NCBI RefSeq assembly: GCF_029168945.1
Contig: NC_083606.1
Span: 15,588,041-15,652,040 of the forward strand
Length of the DNA stretch: 64,000 nucleotides
DNA from: Cannabis sativa
Taxonomy: Eukaryota > Streptophyta > Magnoliopsida > Rosales > Cannabaceae
Direction: 5' to 3'
Positions 46,338 to 59,446 of this stretch are shown here, in pieces. The position numbers were made by a program, and so were the translations under genes. Numbering within the stretch: the stretch's first letter is position 1; each line of letters begins with the position of its first letter. The notes under the pieces were generated by a model. That model did no database searches, was not told the origin of the DNA, and saw only the letters and a list, made by a program, of their open reading frames with translations.

Positions 46338-48233
46338 TCATCGGGTTACCATGCTTTCTTCAGGATTTCCAAGAATGAGATCTTTGGGATGATTTAGTTT
46401 AACTCTGGTGCTTAGTTCTTTCTGGATAGAATCATTGATGATGTTTGGCTGAGTCGAGATAGGTTGTTCTGGTTTTCCAGTATCAGATGCAGCGACAGAT
46501 ACGTCATTTGCGTCGGCAGAAACGGGTTCTGCAGCATTAGAATCTACTTTTGCTGCTTTTAGTGGAGTATCCATAAAGCTATCTATCTCGACTTCTGTGG
46601 AAAATTCTGAAAAATCTTTAAAATCATCAATAACCACATTAGCTGATTCCAAAACAGTTTGAGTTCTCATGTTGTAAACACGATAAGCTCTACTGTTTAA
46701 GGAATATCCAATAAAAACACCAACATCACTTTTAGCATCAAATTTACCAATATGCTCACGATCTCTAAAAACATAACAAACACATCCAAAAATGTGAAAA
46801 TGACTTACATTAGGACGTTTACCTTTCCAAATTTCATAGGATGTTTTTGAGGTACCTGGACTAATAAACACTCTGTTTATTATATAGCAAGCTGTGTTGA
46901 TAGCTTCTGCCCATAATCGCTTTGTCAGCTTCTTGCTATTTAACATCACTCTTGCCATCTCCTGCAATGTTCGATTCTTCCTCTCAACAACTCCATTTTG
47001 TTGAGGAGTTTTGGGAGCTGAAAATTCATGAGTTATACTTGTAGACATACAAAAATCATCATACACTGAATTTTCAAACTCCTTACCATGATCACTTCGA
47101 ATTCGAATAATTTTCCTAATAGTACAACCTTTTTCAACTCTTAATCTCAAACAAAAAGTTTTAAAAGCATCAAAAGTGTCAGACTTTTCTCTTAAAAAAT
47201 CTACCCAAGTAAAACGAGAGAAGTCATCAACACACACAAAAATATATTGCTTACCATTTAGACTTTCAACTTGAATTGGACCCATTAGATCCATGTGAAG
47301 CAATTACAATACTTTTAAGGTATTGATATCAGACACACATTTGTGAGTGATTTTTAATTGTTTACTAAGTTGACAGGGTTCACACTTACCAACATTTTCT
47401 TTACCAAGCTTTGGTAAACCTCGAACAATACCTGCATTTGACAGTTTTTTTAGATTTTTATAATTAATATGTCCATGCTTGGCATGCCACAAATCTGTGG
47501 TGTTGTTGATGGCTGAATGACAAGTAAACATAGGAGTTAGGGTATAACAATTATCATTGGAATGAAATCCCTGCAAAATACATTGATTATCATCATTAAG
47601 TACATAACAATGATCACTGTCAAATGAGACAGTATACCCTTGGCCACAAATTTGACTAATGCTAAGTAAGTTAGCCCTTAGTCCTTCAACTAACATCACA
47701 TTTTTCAATCTAGGTAACCCTTCAAAATTGAGAGTTCCCATACCAACGACTTTTCCAGCTAAGCCATTACCAAAAGTGACTTCCCCGCATTGCATAGGGC
47801 GAATGTTAATCAAAAATTCTTTGTCACCTGTCATATGTCTAGAGCAACCACTATCAAAATACCACATTTGAGATGCAGCACTTTTACCAGAAAAACCAGC
47901 TAGACAATTTTTCTTAACCCATTTTTGTTTCAAAACTTTATGTTTCTTTTGAGATTTTTCCAAATTACCAAAATAATTTGTTTTAAACATATTTTGCAAA
48001 GTGAAACATTTAGGTCTGATATGACCTTTTCTACCACAAAAATGACAGGTAGGAACAAATCTTTTTACCTTAGACCTTACTCTTTTAGTAAATTCTGGGG
48101 ATTTTGCGGCAGCAGAATCTGTTTTCGCAACGACAGGTTGTGAAACTGTTACAGCAGACTGCACATTTGCAGCATCAGGAAGATTCCTTAGAACACTAGA
48201 TTTTACAAACTTCGTGATTCCAGAACTTTCCAT
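46338..48233 (-). pseudogene. Element E protease-integrase, one stop
   Basis: 47304-48233 (309 residues) has a CCHC knuckle (CHFCGRKGHIRPKC), the protease site WYFDSGCSRHMTG, and the integrase zinc-binding region (LWHAKHGHINYKNL, CEPCQLSK). A stop at 47304-47306 interrupts it. 46338-47303 (321 residues) continues with catalytic residues in LLHMDLMGP, IRSDHGKEFEN and TPQQNGVVERKNRTLQEM, then an acidic linker. All visible protease and integrase active-site residues remain. Element C separates this gene from gag. Confidence 0.92.
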
Positions 48234-48387
48234 ACCATTTGATCCAATGCCTGTAAAACCTCTTTGACTAGCATTCTAAGCTTTTTCAAAAATAAAAGAT
48301 CCAGGGTTAAGCATTTGAATATTTTTCTTAAAATTTTCAAGTTCCTCCTTTAAAATACTGATTCTTTTCATTTTTAACACAAAAATC

Positions 48388-50299
48388 TGTTGGAAATTAT
48401 TTTACCAGGATCTAGATTTACTAACAAGTATGTTGGATTAACAACCTAATATGAATTCTAAAACAATGAAAATAAACACATATAAAGTTAGAAAACCTTA
48501 CAGTGGGTGCAGCGGAATATTATGACTCCTTCCGTTCAGATCTCTAGCTCTTGATTCCTTTCTGTAGCAGAGCATCACCAAGATCTGAACCTGGATCTTC
48601 TTTTCTCCTTCTTTGATGTAGAATTTCCATAGTCTTCCATACTATGATTGGGATACCACTTGATGTGTGTGGGCACTACTCATCTCACAAGTATTTCAAA
48701 AAATTTCTCTCTTTTTCTCTCTTGAATTTCGTGGCTTATGCCTTCATAAGAGAATAGAACAAAGGTTGCTTTATATAGGGAGAAGGGAGAGCACAACTTT
48801 CCAAATAAAACAGTTTCCTTAATTACTGTGTAATCAATTAACTGCCTTATTTAGTGTGATCAACCACTTTCCTATTTTTGCTAGGCTTTGATTAGCAATT
48901 ACATGACAATTAAAATTGAAAATAATAATTGGGAAACACACAAAGAGGTGCCGGCCATAGGGTGATATGGGCCTCACTTGGATTTTGCAGTTTCCTCAAT
49001 TTTATTTCAATTTCTCTGAAAATGCCATTTTTCCAATTCTAATCATTTAAATGCCAAAACTAATTATTTAATAACTAAAATAGATTATTAAATAATATTG
49101 TCATTTAAAATAATTATTAATTAGACATACAAAATCTCTTAATTAATAATTAAACCTAGAAACCCTTTTCTTTACGATTTCATCCTTAAACTGTGAGAAT
49201 TCATAAAGTAGACATAGTCTAACTTTTAGAATTATAATTGATTAATTAAAATCAATTAACTGAGTCTTACAAGCAGTATGGTCTCAACTAGTATGGGGAC
49301 CGTGGGTCTATATAACCGAGCTTCCAATAAGTCGAACCGAATTTACCAAGTAAATTCCCTAACTTATTAATTCCTCATTGAATCCACACTTAGAACTTGG
49401 AATTGCACTCTCAGTCATATAGAAACGCTCTATATGTTCCATGATATAGACACGTCATTAGTTATCCATTGTTATAACCCTAATGTGATCAATGATCCTC
49501 TATATAGATGATTTACACTGTAAAGGGATTAAATTACCGTAACACCCTACAATGTATTTTATCCTTAAAACACTTAACCCTGTATAAATGATATTTCACC
49601 TAAGTAAAATGAGATCTCCACCATTTATCTTCGTTTGGTTAAGCTCGAAGGAAATCATCCTTTACTTCTATTTGCCAAATAGAAGCTATAGATTCCATAT
49701 TTATGTTAGCGCTCCCACTCAATTGCACTACCGTGTTCCCAAAATGTATGTATTGCCCTGACCAAAAATTAGGCTTAACTAACAAATCAAAGAACACGAA
49801 TAACACTCTTGAGATTGAACCTAACCATATCAGGATTAAGATCATTTGATCTAGGATCAACAGGTGATATTGAATTGAATAGATATTACGGTAAATTTTA
49901 ACATATCTAATCAAAGTTCAATATCGGTCCCTTCCGATGTATACTCCATACATCCGATACTGGTAAACTTTGCCAATGTCCTGGAAAGGACATAACACTT
50001 TTCCAAGGTGTAAGAATACCTATCGCTGATTATACCATGTCAGTCTAAATCCAGTGTTCTGACAAATCAGGGAATAAACTTTTGAACATATAATAAAGAT
50101 CATATTCCACTGTGCTGACAACACTATAATCTTTAACCAACTCATATGTTATGGACTTAAAAAGAATTCATACATTATATACCTATAATCATGAAATAAA
50201 TCATGTGAACCATGCAACATAAAATGTTATTTCTGATCTTTATTAATAAGTAAATCTGATTATATGAAATGAGTTTTATTTAGGGCATAAAACCCAACA
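48388..50299 (-). repeat. 3' LTR of element C
   Basis: TGTTGGAAATTATTTTACC to AAAACCCAACA. TATA-type TTATATA (minus-strand TATATAA) at 48771-48777. Confidence 0.95.
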
Positions 50300-52700
50300 A
50301 ACTCCCACTTGCACTAATATAAAACAAAAAGTGCATTTCAAATAATCATTAACACCTTGATATACCAATCAAGTGTAATAGTAGTAAACTCCTCGTAATA
50401 GGATCTGACAGGTTGAATTAAACACAACCTCTTCTCCACTATTACTCTTCCTTAATCACAAAATCCTTGATAATGTTAAATTCCTCTCTATATGTCTACT
50501 CTCTTGGGATACTGGATTCTACACTTTTGGGCAACTACTTCTTGGTTATTCAGGAAGTAACCCTAGTAGTGAAGGCAATTTGGAACGGTGCCACAAAAGT
50601 ATAGAACTTTCCTTAGACTGAATAAGTATCTTTCCTGCAACTTTTAACATTCAGTCTCTCTCTGGTAGACCAAGAGATTTCAGATAGGTTTTTACACTTC
50701 TCCAAAATCGCTACTCCACCCCCAAAGTAATCACCATCTCATCAGCAGACTTTCTAGCACAAAGGCAAGTCTTGAAATCTGATGTGGTGTAGTCTAAGAG
50801 TTTTAAACAAACACCCTTATTGACTAACATATAGTTCCTCTTCTTAATCTTAAGATTTACTTGATTTTCTTCCAATGTTCCTCTCCTGGAGTAATCTGAT
50901 ACCTACTCATTACTCCCACTCAACAGTAGGTGTCTGGTCTAAGGCATACTAAAGCATATCTGAGACCTCTCACTGTTGATTCAAGAAATTCTTTCATGGC
51001 TTTATCTTTTCTGGAATAGTTGAGACTTTTCCTTAGATAAATAAAATCTATATCTAAGAAGTTGTGAAGCTTCTATAGATTTCCATTGGAAAGAAAATGC
51101 TCCAGCATCTTACTAAAGTAAGTTGCTTGCATTAGAGTAAGTAATTACCAGGTATACCACAAGCCATAGGTTTAGATAAACTCAAACCTATAATACTAGG
51201 AACAAGAAGTTTTGTTAAGTCCATTGAATAGACTTATGAACGAAAATTTCCTTTCATGTCCTTGTAATAGAAAACTTTAGGTTACTCCATGTGAATGGAT
51301 CAAACCATAGTTCTCTTGGCTTTCTTCTTAGTTTCTTATCTTGACAATCCATTACTTGTTTAAACTCACAATGGATTTTAATCACTAGTTTCTTCCAAGT
51401 CATGAGAAGGTGACTTCCTAGAAACTCTCCCACTACAACAAGGTACCATGAACTATGTCTAAGAAAACTAAATGGTATAGACCTCTTCAATTGTGTTAAG
51501 ACAACAGAGGCAGTGGGATCATCTTGTAACGAATAAGATGATAGAACACTTATGGAATCAAGAAAAAATATCTCCTTTATTTGCTACTTTATTTTCAGAC
51601 TTAGTCATTTTCTTAGAAAAGTAGTGTTTGTTTGACTAGTAATGATTTACATTAAGTATACAACCATTACATCATTCTAAAATTTTATTTCCATAGAAGG
51701 ATTTAGGCAACGACTAGTAACTAATCATCAATATGCAACTCGAATTTCTGGGGAGGTAAGTTTGGATATAATTCAAAATCAAATTAATGATCTTTGAACT
51801 GCATATCTACTACCTTTTTCTCCACCCCTATCAGTTCGCAAGATCTTTAACCACTTACCATTGCTAGAAATTCATGAAATTTTTCAAACATTTCAAATTT
51901 CTTTTGCGTAAGGTAAAATCTAGAGTGATCGTTTTAAGAATACAACGAAAACTCATATCCACCCCTGAATGTACATCCATCTGCGAATGAGATGAAATTA
52001 CTTTCAATGGATATAGGCATATTAACTCTTTGCAGAGAATGATCTTGTCAAAACCACTATGAACAAGATACAAATGCCATAGATTTATAAAATATGTGGT
52101 TGTATCTTTTGATGACTTACTTTAGTTACATCAACGAGTTCTTAGAATAGTGCAAGTGGATTCTGGTCACAGAATACTAAACTCATACAGTTTGAATCCA
52201 TTGATAGAAAATGGTTATGAAACACTTGAGAAAGTGTAACTGTATAATTAGTAATTCTTTCTTGGACCACCACTACTAATCTAACTCTATGATTTGCCTA
52301 TACAAGTAGGAGATATCTAAGATTGAGGATTTATATCATTTAGGGATAGAATTCCGGGAATATAATCATATGCGTCATCTAATTTCTTAAGAGAAAATAA
52401 GACTTTATATGATTTATAGACCATTCATCCAATGATATGTCATTAAGCTAATTCGAAATGAATAAGCTAAGAGGAATTAGGATAATTTCGTTTTAAATAA
52501 GAATCCAACGATGCTCCGATTAGCGAGAGTCAAAGTAATCTTATTTATACAATCTTCTTGTTTCATATTGTAAAACACTAGTCTAAGGTGTCATCAATTG
52601 ATGAACAGCTAGATGTTGCATATACAATATTTATCTTTCGAGATCTAACACTATTATGTTAGTCTAATGGTGAAAATCCATTAGGGATTTATCTCATTAG
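50300..52700 (-). pseudogene. Decayed pol of element C
   Basis: Aligns by eye to element B pol, minus strand. It begins with the same polypurine tract (AAGTGGGAGTT). At 50695-50830 it retains the stretch matching B at 41690-41830 (ACTTCTCCAAA, CTCCACCCCCAA, AAATCTGA). Indels and stops are so frequent that no protein can be read. Confidence 0.7.
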
Positions 52701-52879
52701 AAAAACAAATCAAGTTAGACCAACAATGAAGATTCGAAATTAAACTACAATTTAATAACAGAAAATAACATGGTTCAATACAAATTCATACACAATTAAG
52801 AAATTATGAAGCACATAGCAAGTAGGAATGACAAGTGAAAATACTAAAACATACAAACCTAAATAATTTCCAAGGTTTT

Positions 52880-53060
52880 CAACAAACTGATATCAGTGTC
52901 CCGTTTAGGCGAGAGTCAAAGCTATCATTCATTGAATAGAGTTGTTAGCTCATCTAAAATGTCAAACATTCTAGCAACCTTTTATTCAATCAAGATGTGA
53001 ATCCACGTTGTCCCGTTTAGGCGAGAATCAAGGCTATTCTATCTTATGAGCTTCCACCAT
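52880..53060 (-). repeat. GTCCCGTTTAGGCGAGA repeat units in element C
   Basis: TGTCCCGTTTAGGCGAGAGTC (about 52897) and TGTCCCGTTTAGGCGAGAATC (about 53009) occur about 112 bp apart, each followed by AAAGCTAT or AAGGCTAT. A diverged third version (CCGATTAGCGAGAGTC) is near 52517. Meaning unknown. Confidence 0.7.
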
Positions 53061-53269
53061 TGTTTCATATTCTTGCAAGTCTTATACAGTCGCCACCATT
53101 AGGGTGATCATAAACTATATAAAAAAAAACTTACAAGATTACTTATCTTTCGAGATTAAACGGTGCTAACTTGCTAATGAACGTTCCTCCATTAGGGAGG
53201 ATTACTCACTAAAACAATAGCTATGTAAAACCAACAATGGAGATCGAATATCCTTATAACAAAAAGCTC

Positions 53270-56180
53270 ATTATTTAATGAAGGGTTGTATTTTCTTCTA
53301 ATATTTATTTAATCCATTTATTTTAAATATATATTTATTTAATTAAAATTTCCAATTTGGAATGAAAAATTCCAAATATAAATTTTAATTTAATATTTAT
53401 AAATTATACTTAGATGGATAAATAACGTGAATTATTTCCATCTTAGTAATAATTTCCATAAATATTTAGAAAATTATTCAATTTAAGTTGTTTCAAAATT
53501 AATTTGAATTAATTTACAACTCAAATTTAATTTTCTATAAATATATATTGCATTTCGAAAATGCTTTAAAATAAAATAAAATACTCTAATTTTATGTTGG
53601 CCCAAAATTAATAAAAATTAATTTTCAACAAAAAATATAATTTCCCTATTTAATTAAATATCTAAGAAAAATTTCAAATATTTAAGTATCATGATTAAAA
53701 AATCAACTTAAATATTAATTTTCTATTTAATTAAATACACTAGAAAAATACTTCAAGCAAAACAGATAATATCTATCTAGACTTTCATAGACTAATTAAT
53801 CCAATTTCTAATTATAATATATTTTAGTTCATTTATTTTAATTAACCATTAAATGAAAAAGTCATTGATTTAAGTTGGTCCAAAATTAAATAAATAATTT
53901 TCAACTTTAATCTATTTTTCAAATGAAATTCGAAATTTCTGCATTAAAGAAATGCAATTTCAAAATTTTGGGAAATGATTAATAAAATAAAATAAAATAT
54001 ATTTTGAAAATTATTCAAACTTAAGTTATTCTGAAATAAGATTCCAAACTTAAAATAATTTTCAACTTTAATTAAATAACATGAAAATAACAATATTAAA
54101 GTATCATGATGAAAATCAACTTAGATATTGAAATTTTCAATTTAATTAAATGTATTAAATTCAAGAAATAAATAATTAAGTAAAGAGAAAACTTAATTAT
54201 TAATTCTAGTTTAATACTAGGAAAATATTCTAAACTTAGATTGTACCAAAATTAATTATGAGACAATTAATTTCACAATCAATGATATTTTCCTATTTAA
54301 CATTAGAAATAATAACTAGTACTAGAAATAACTATCTAGAATATATCATTGACTAAGTGTTTTTCTAAAATTAACTTTAAAATATTACAATAAAAAATAA
54401 ATTTCATATATTTTAAAAGTTAATTATGTTGCTAATTCAATTTTAATTAGGTTAGACTAATATAATTAACCTAATACAATTATTTAAATAAGGCAAATGG
54501 GCCTTCACAATTGGGGTAGTTCATGTGAGGGGGAGCTGGGTTCAGTATGTCGTACCCACTTCTATGGCCCCCAACTCTCACACAAGGCCCAAAAGAGAGG
54601 AATTTAACATTAAAATAAACAATTGTTATTCATTGAATAAGCCCAAATCTAATTGGACCTAAATAAATTTCCTTATGTCAAAATTTATTTTAGCAACCTA
54701 GTCCATTTACTTAGTAAAAACTTAAATGGGCTTCCTATATGCATCTAAGCCCAAAAGCAAACATATAGGCTCACACAGGTCAAATGATTTGGATGGACCC
54801 TATCATGTTACTAGGTTTACACAGATGAAAGAAGTACAAAATTTACCTGTTACAAATTATTTATAAGATCTATCGTCAATTGGACTATGATTAAAATTAG
54901 ATCATTGGATCATGATCTGTCACCAAGTTAATCATAGCAATTTAGATCAGATAAATAATAGGTTTGTTAAAAAGTTTTTGAATAAACAATATAAATAAAC
55001 AAACATTGTCCATGTAACAGATGTGAATCAAGATATTAATATAATTAAATTATTATTCTTAAACTAACCAAATAAAGGAAACTAATTTTAAAATATCTAG
55101 GTTTATTTGAATCAAATTAAATTAAATATCTAATAAGATCAATGATTTGAAAGGAAAGAATCTCCAATATCACTTTCAGATCTTATAATTTAATAAAATA
55201 AACCAATTTTAAAATAGATTTGGTTAGATAATTATTATTTTAGGAATAAAATAGTAAATGAATAATAATTACCATAATTATATGTCAAAATATCTCAAAT
55301 TAAGCAATACTCAAATCTCTACAAAAATATCTATGTTATTTAAATATTTAAGATATGATTTATAAATTTCTAATAAGGAAAAAATGATATATATATATAT
55401 AGAAAAAATATCATTTTTAACTTATAATTTATAAATAATTAAATATTTAACAAAATAAAAAATTTTTGAATTTGAAAAACACTATGGTAAGTATATCTAT
55501 AAAAATATCTATGTTAATTTCAAATTTATTAATTATTTAATTTGACATATAAGATAATTTTAATATAATATTTTAAATAAAAAGACAAAGTTATCTTTTA
55601 ATTTAAAATATCTTAAATATCAAAATATCTAATCTTGTAATTAAATAATAAATAAATATTAAAGAACTTAACAAATTTTAAATCTGACCATAATAGGAAA
55701 TATTTAAAAATTGGAAACAATCCAAAATGGAAATATATAAAATTGGAAAAATTCCAAATTGAAAATATTTAAAATTGGAAATATTTCAATTTAAAAATAT
55801 TTAAGAAAGGAAAATTGAATTTTGGGAAACAATCCCATGAAAAAATTGGATTTTTGGGGAAAAAACCTCAAAAATTCGCAATTTGTAGGGAGCTTCCAGG
55901 ATAGGCTGCATGTAGCAGCCATGATTTCCAAACTTCCAAAATTCATATCTTTCTCAATTTTTATCGGAATCGAGTTCCGTAAAAAACGAAATTGCTTAAT
56001 TTTTCACAAGAAATCCAAATAAAATATTTTCAAAAATTGAAAAAATATATTTCATGGAAAAATTTCGTACAACATTAACATTCATCACATAAGCACATAA
56101 ACCAACATGAAACCATCCAAATCAACACAGAAACATGCAATCATCGTTTTAATTCATATTACATGAAAGTAAATCATTAC
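53270..56180 (-). other. AT-rich leader of element C
   Basis: No coding region. Includes the conserved block (about 54490-54970) shared with element A, with the complementary segments at 54499-54505/54584-54590 and 54511-54516/54569-54574. The frame at 55822-56022 (66 codons) is not recognisable. Confidence 0.7.
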
Positions 56181-56182
56181 CA

Positions 56183-56197
56183 TGGCTCTGGTGCCAG
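56183..56197 (-). other. Primer binding site of element C
   Basis: The minus strand reads TGGCACCAGAGCCATGG just inside the 5' LTR, a variant tRNA-Met-type site also seen in element A. Confidence 0.75.
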
Positions 56198-56198
56198 T

Positions 56199-58110
56199 TG
56201 TTGGAAATTATTTTACCAGGATCTAGATTTACTAACAAGTATGTTGGATTAACAACCTAATATGAATTCTAAAACAATGAAAATAAACACATATAAAGTT
56301 AGAAAACCTTACAGTGGGTGCAGCGGAATATTATGACTCCTTCCGTTCAGATCTCTAGCCCTTAATTCCTTTCTGTAGCAGAGCATCACCAAGATCTGAA
56401 CCTGGATCTTCTTTTCTCCTTCTTTGATGTAGAATTTCCATAGTCTTCCATACTATGATTGAGATACCACTTGATGTGTGTGGGCACTACTCATCTCACA
56501 AGGATTTCAAAATTTTTCTCTCTTTTTCTCTCTTGAATTTCGTGGCTTATGCCTTCATAAGAGAAGAGAACAAAGGTTGCTTTATATAGGGAGAAGGGAG
56601 AGCACAACTTTCCAAATAAAACAGTTTCCTTAATTACTGTGTAATCAATTAACTGCCTTATTTAGTGTGATCCACCACTTTCCTATTTTTGCTAGGCTTT
56701 GATTAGCAATTACATGGCAATTAAAATTGCAAATAATAATTGGGAAACACACAAAGAGGTGCCGGCCATAGGGTGATATGGGCCTCACTTGGATTTTGCA
56801 GTTTCCTCAATTTTATTTCAATTTCTCCGAAAATGCCATTTTTCCAATTCTAATCATTTAAATGCCAAAACTAATTATTTAATAACTAAAATAGATTATT
56901 AAATAATATTGTCATTTAAAATAATTATTAATTAGAAATACAAAATCTCTTAATTAATAATTAAACCTAGAAACCCTTTTCTTTACGATTTCATCCTTAA
57001 ACTGTGAGAATTCATAAAGTAGACATAGTCTAACTTTTAGAATTATAATTGATTAATAAAAATCAATTAACTGAGTCTTACAAGCAGTATGGTCTCAACT
57101 AGTATGGGGACCATGGGTCTATATAACCGAGCTTCCAATAAGTCGAACCGAATTTACCAAGTAAATTCCCTAACTTATTAATTCCTCATTGAATCCACAC
57201 TTAGAACTTGGAATTGCACTCTCAGTCATATAGAAACGCTCTATATGTTCCACGATATAGACACGTCATTAGTTATCTATTGTTATAACCCTAATGTGAT
57301 CAATGATCCTCTATATAGATGATTTACACTGTAAAGGGATTAAATTACCGTAACACCCTACAATGTATTTTATCCTTAAAACACTTAACCCTGTATAAAT
57401 GATATTTCACCTAAGTAAAATGAGATCTCCACCATTTATCTTCGTTTTGTTAAGCTCGAAGGAAATCATCCTTTACTTCTATTTGCCAAATAGAAGCTAT
57501 AGATTCCATATTTATGTTAGCGCTCCCACTCAATTGCACTACCGTGTTCCCAAAATGTATGTATTGCCCTGACCAAAAATTAGGCTTAACTAACAAATCA
57601 AAGAACACGAATAACACTCTTGAGATTGAACCTAACCATATCAGGATTAAGATCATTTGATCTAGGATCAACAGGTGATATTGAATTGAATAGATATTAC
57701 GGTAAATTTTAACATATCTAATCAAAGTTCAATATCGGTCCCTTCCGATGTATACTCCATACATCCGATACTGGTAAACTTTGCCAATGTCCTGGAAAGG
57801 ACATAACACTTTTCCAAGGTGTAAGAATACCTATCGCTGATTATACCATGTCAGTCTAAATCCAGTGTTCTGACAAATCAGGGAATAAACTTTTGAACAT
57901 ATAATAAAGATTATATTCTATTGTGCTGACAACACTATAATCTTTAACCAACTCATATGTTCTGGACTTAAAAAGAATTCATACATTATATACCTATAAT
58001 CATGAAATAAATCATGTGAACCATGCAACATAAAATGTTATTTATGATCTTTATTAATAAGTAAATCTGATTATATGAAATGAGTTTTATTTAGGGCATA
58101 AAACCCAACA
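56199..58110 (-). repeat. 5' LTR of element C
   Basis: Same length and ends as the 3' LTR. About 99% identical by eye. Confidence 0.95.
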
Positions 58111-58115
58111 AAATC

Positions 58116-58448
58116 TGTCTCATAATCGTTTATTTTTAACTCAAACATTTTAATTTGATGAGATAGTTTTTTATTCATTTTAATCAACTCTCTATTTTCA
58201 GTAGTAACCTGAATCCATTTTTCATATATGACTTTGTATGATTCAGCAAGAGACTCTTCACAGATTTCAGAATCATCAGAATCTTATTTTTCCTGTTTAG
58301 TGGTATTATTCAAACATACCAATCTAGCTTTCCCCTATGAATCACACAACATATTAGTCATAACAGAAGTTAGGGCAACATTCTCAGAATTATCTTAATC
58401 ACTCTCGGTCTCATCATCACTCCAAGTGACATTGAATCTTTTCTTATT
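58116..58448 (-). pseudogene. Element E gag C-terminal region, stops
   Basis: Continues the gag of element E past its TAG/TAA as an acidic segment with stops, then a coiled-coil-like stretch (ENRELIKMNKKLSHQIKMFE) up to the element C insertion. In Sireviruses, gag commonly has such a tail. Confidence 0.55.
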
Positions 58449-59393
58449 CTATTTCAAAGTGTTTGCACACTCAGATTGAATATGCCCAAATCCTTCACAT
58501 TCCCTGCAGTGAATTCCCTTTTTGTTAGAAACAGATGGTTTAATAGGAGTATTTCCCTTTAATAATTTCGAGTTATTCTTTTTATTATCCATCTTTTTCA
58601 TATATTTCTGAAAATTCTTAGTTAATAAAGCAATTTCATCATCACATTCATTATCAGAATTTTCATTATTATCAACTTTTAAAGCGATACTTTTACCTTT
58701 ATCAGCAATGGATTTGGGTTTGTCCTTTTGTTTAATTTGTTGATTCAATTCAAAAGTACGCAAGGAACCCATTAATTCTTCCACCTTCATTGTGCTAAAG
58801 TCTTTAGCTTCCTCCATTGCCAAAAGCTTAGTATCGAACCTCTCTAGAAAAACTCTAACAATTTTTCTCACAAGAACAAAATCATCAAGTTTTTCACCAA
58901 GAGCAAAATATTCATTAACAATATCAAATAGTTTTTCATAGAATTCAGTTAGGGTTTTATTGTCTGTCATCCTAAGCTCATCAAATTTAGTTTGAAGCAT
59001 AATAAATCTAGAGCGCTTAACATCAAATGTTCCTTCAAACTGAGTTTGAAGGATCTCCCAAGCTTCCTTGACAAATTCACAAGATGATATAAGTTTAATA
59101 TAACTCTCACCTACACCATTAAATATAGCATGAAAAACTTTGCTATTGTAGGCAGAAAGTTTATCATCTTCAATAGACCATTGCAGTTCAGATTTTATTT
59201 TAGAGTTACCTTCAGAATCTGTCTCAACTGGAGAAGACCAACCTGATAGAACCATCCTCCAAGCTCTCTCATCTTGAGCTTTGATGAAGGCCCTCATTCT
59301 AACTTTCCAATAAGGATAATTAGAATCATTAAGCAATGGTGGTCTAGAAATCGAACTTCCTTCTGCAGAAAATGACATTTTACACAAACACAC
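58449..59393 (-). CDS. Element E gag, 314-residue open frame
   Basis: A UBN2/copia-type gag. The N-terminal WKVRMRAFIKAQDERAW, then VKEAWEILQTQFEGTFDVK and FDELRMTDNKTLTEFYEK, are characteristic of the Sirevirus (SIRE/Maximus) lineage. A Lys-rich region and a zinc knuckle, CRECEGFGHIQSEC, close the protein. The first Met is at 59393; the second (MSFSAEG, about 59378) is the more likely start because conserved gag sequence begins there. The frame is open throughout but shorter than usual, ending soon after the knuckle. It lies directly after the primer site. Confidence 0.92.
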   Translation of the reverse strand: MCLCKMSFSAEGSSISRPPLLNDSNYPYWKVRMRAFIKAQDERAWRMVLSGWSSPVETDSEGNSKIKSELQWSIEDDKLSAYNSKVFHAIFNGVGESYIKLISSCEFVKEAWEILQTQFEGTFDVKRSRFIMLQTKFDELRMTDNKTLTEFYEKLFDIVNEYFALGEKLDDFVLVRKIVRVFLERFDTKLLAMEEAKDFSTMKVEELMGSLRTFELNQQIKQKDKPKSIADKGKSIALKVDNNENSDNECDDEIALLTKNFQKYMKKMDNKKNNSKLLKGNTPIKPSVSNKKGIHCRECEGFGHIQSECANTLK

Positions 59394-59430
59394 GAAAATG
59401 TTAAAAGGACCACATTAAGAGTTTAGTGTC

Positions 59431-59444
59431 CTGTTCTGATACCA
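59431..59444 (-). other. Primer binding site of element E
   Basis: The minus strand reads TGGTATCAGAACAG two bases inside the 5' LTR, a tRNA-Met-type site. Confidence 0.88.
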
Positions 59445-59446
59445 AT

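Larger units (their letters stand above)
48388..58110 (-). mobile_element. Element C: young Angela-type LTR element with decayed body
   Basis: Two 1912-bp LTRs (48388-50299 and 56199-58110) differ at about 20 positions by eye. They are flanked by AAATC (48383-48387 and 58111-58115). The primer site lies inside 56199 and the polypurine tract inside 50299, so the element reads on the minus strand. The 5.9 kb body has no frame above about 80 codons. 50300-52700 is recognisable as heavily scrambled pol, and 53270-56180 is an AT-rich leader. It must have moved using proteins from another element. Confidence 0.95.

Noticed and set aside
49639..49914. 91-codon frame also found identically at 57450-57725
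   Set aside because: The identity simply reflects the two LTRs of element C; similar short frames recur in LTRs of A and B without conserved protein sequence.
55822..56022. 66-codon plus-strand frame in element C
   Set aside because: It lies antisense in an AT-rich leader, with no similarity to known families and no conservation seen in element A.
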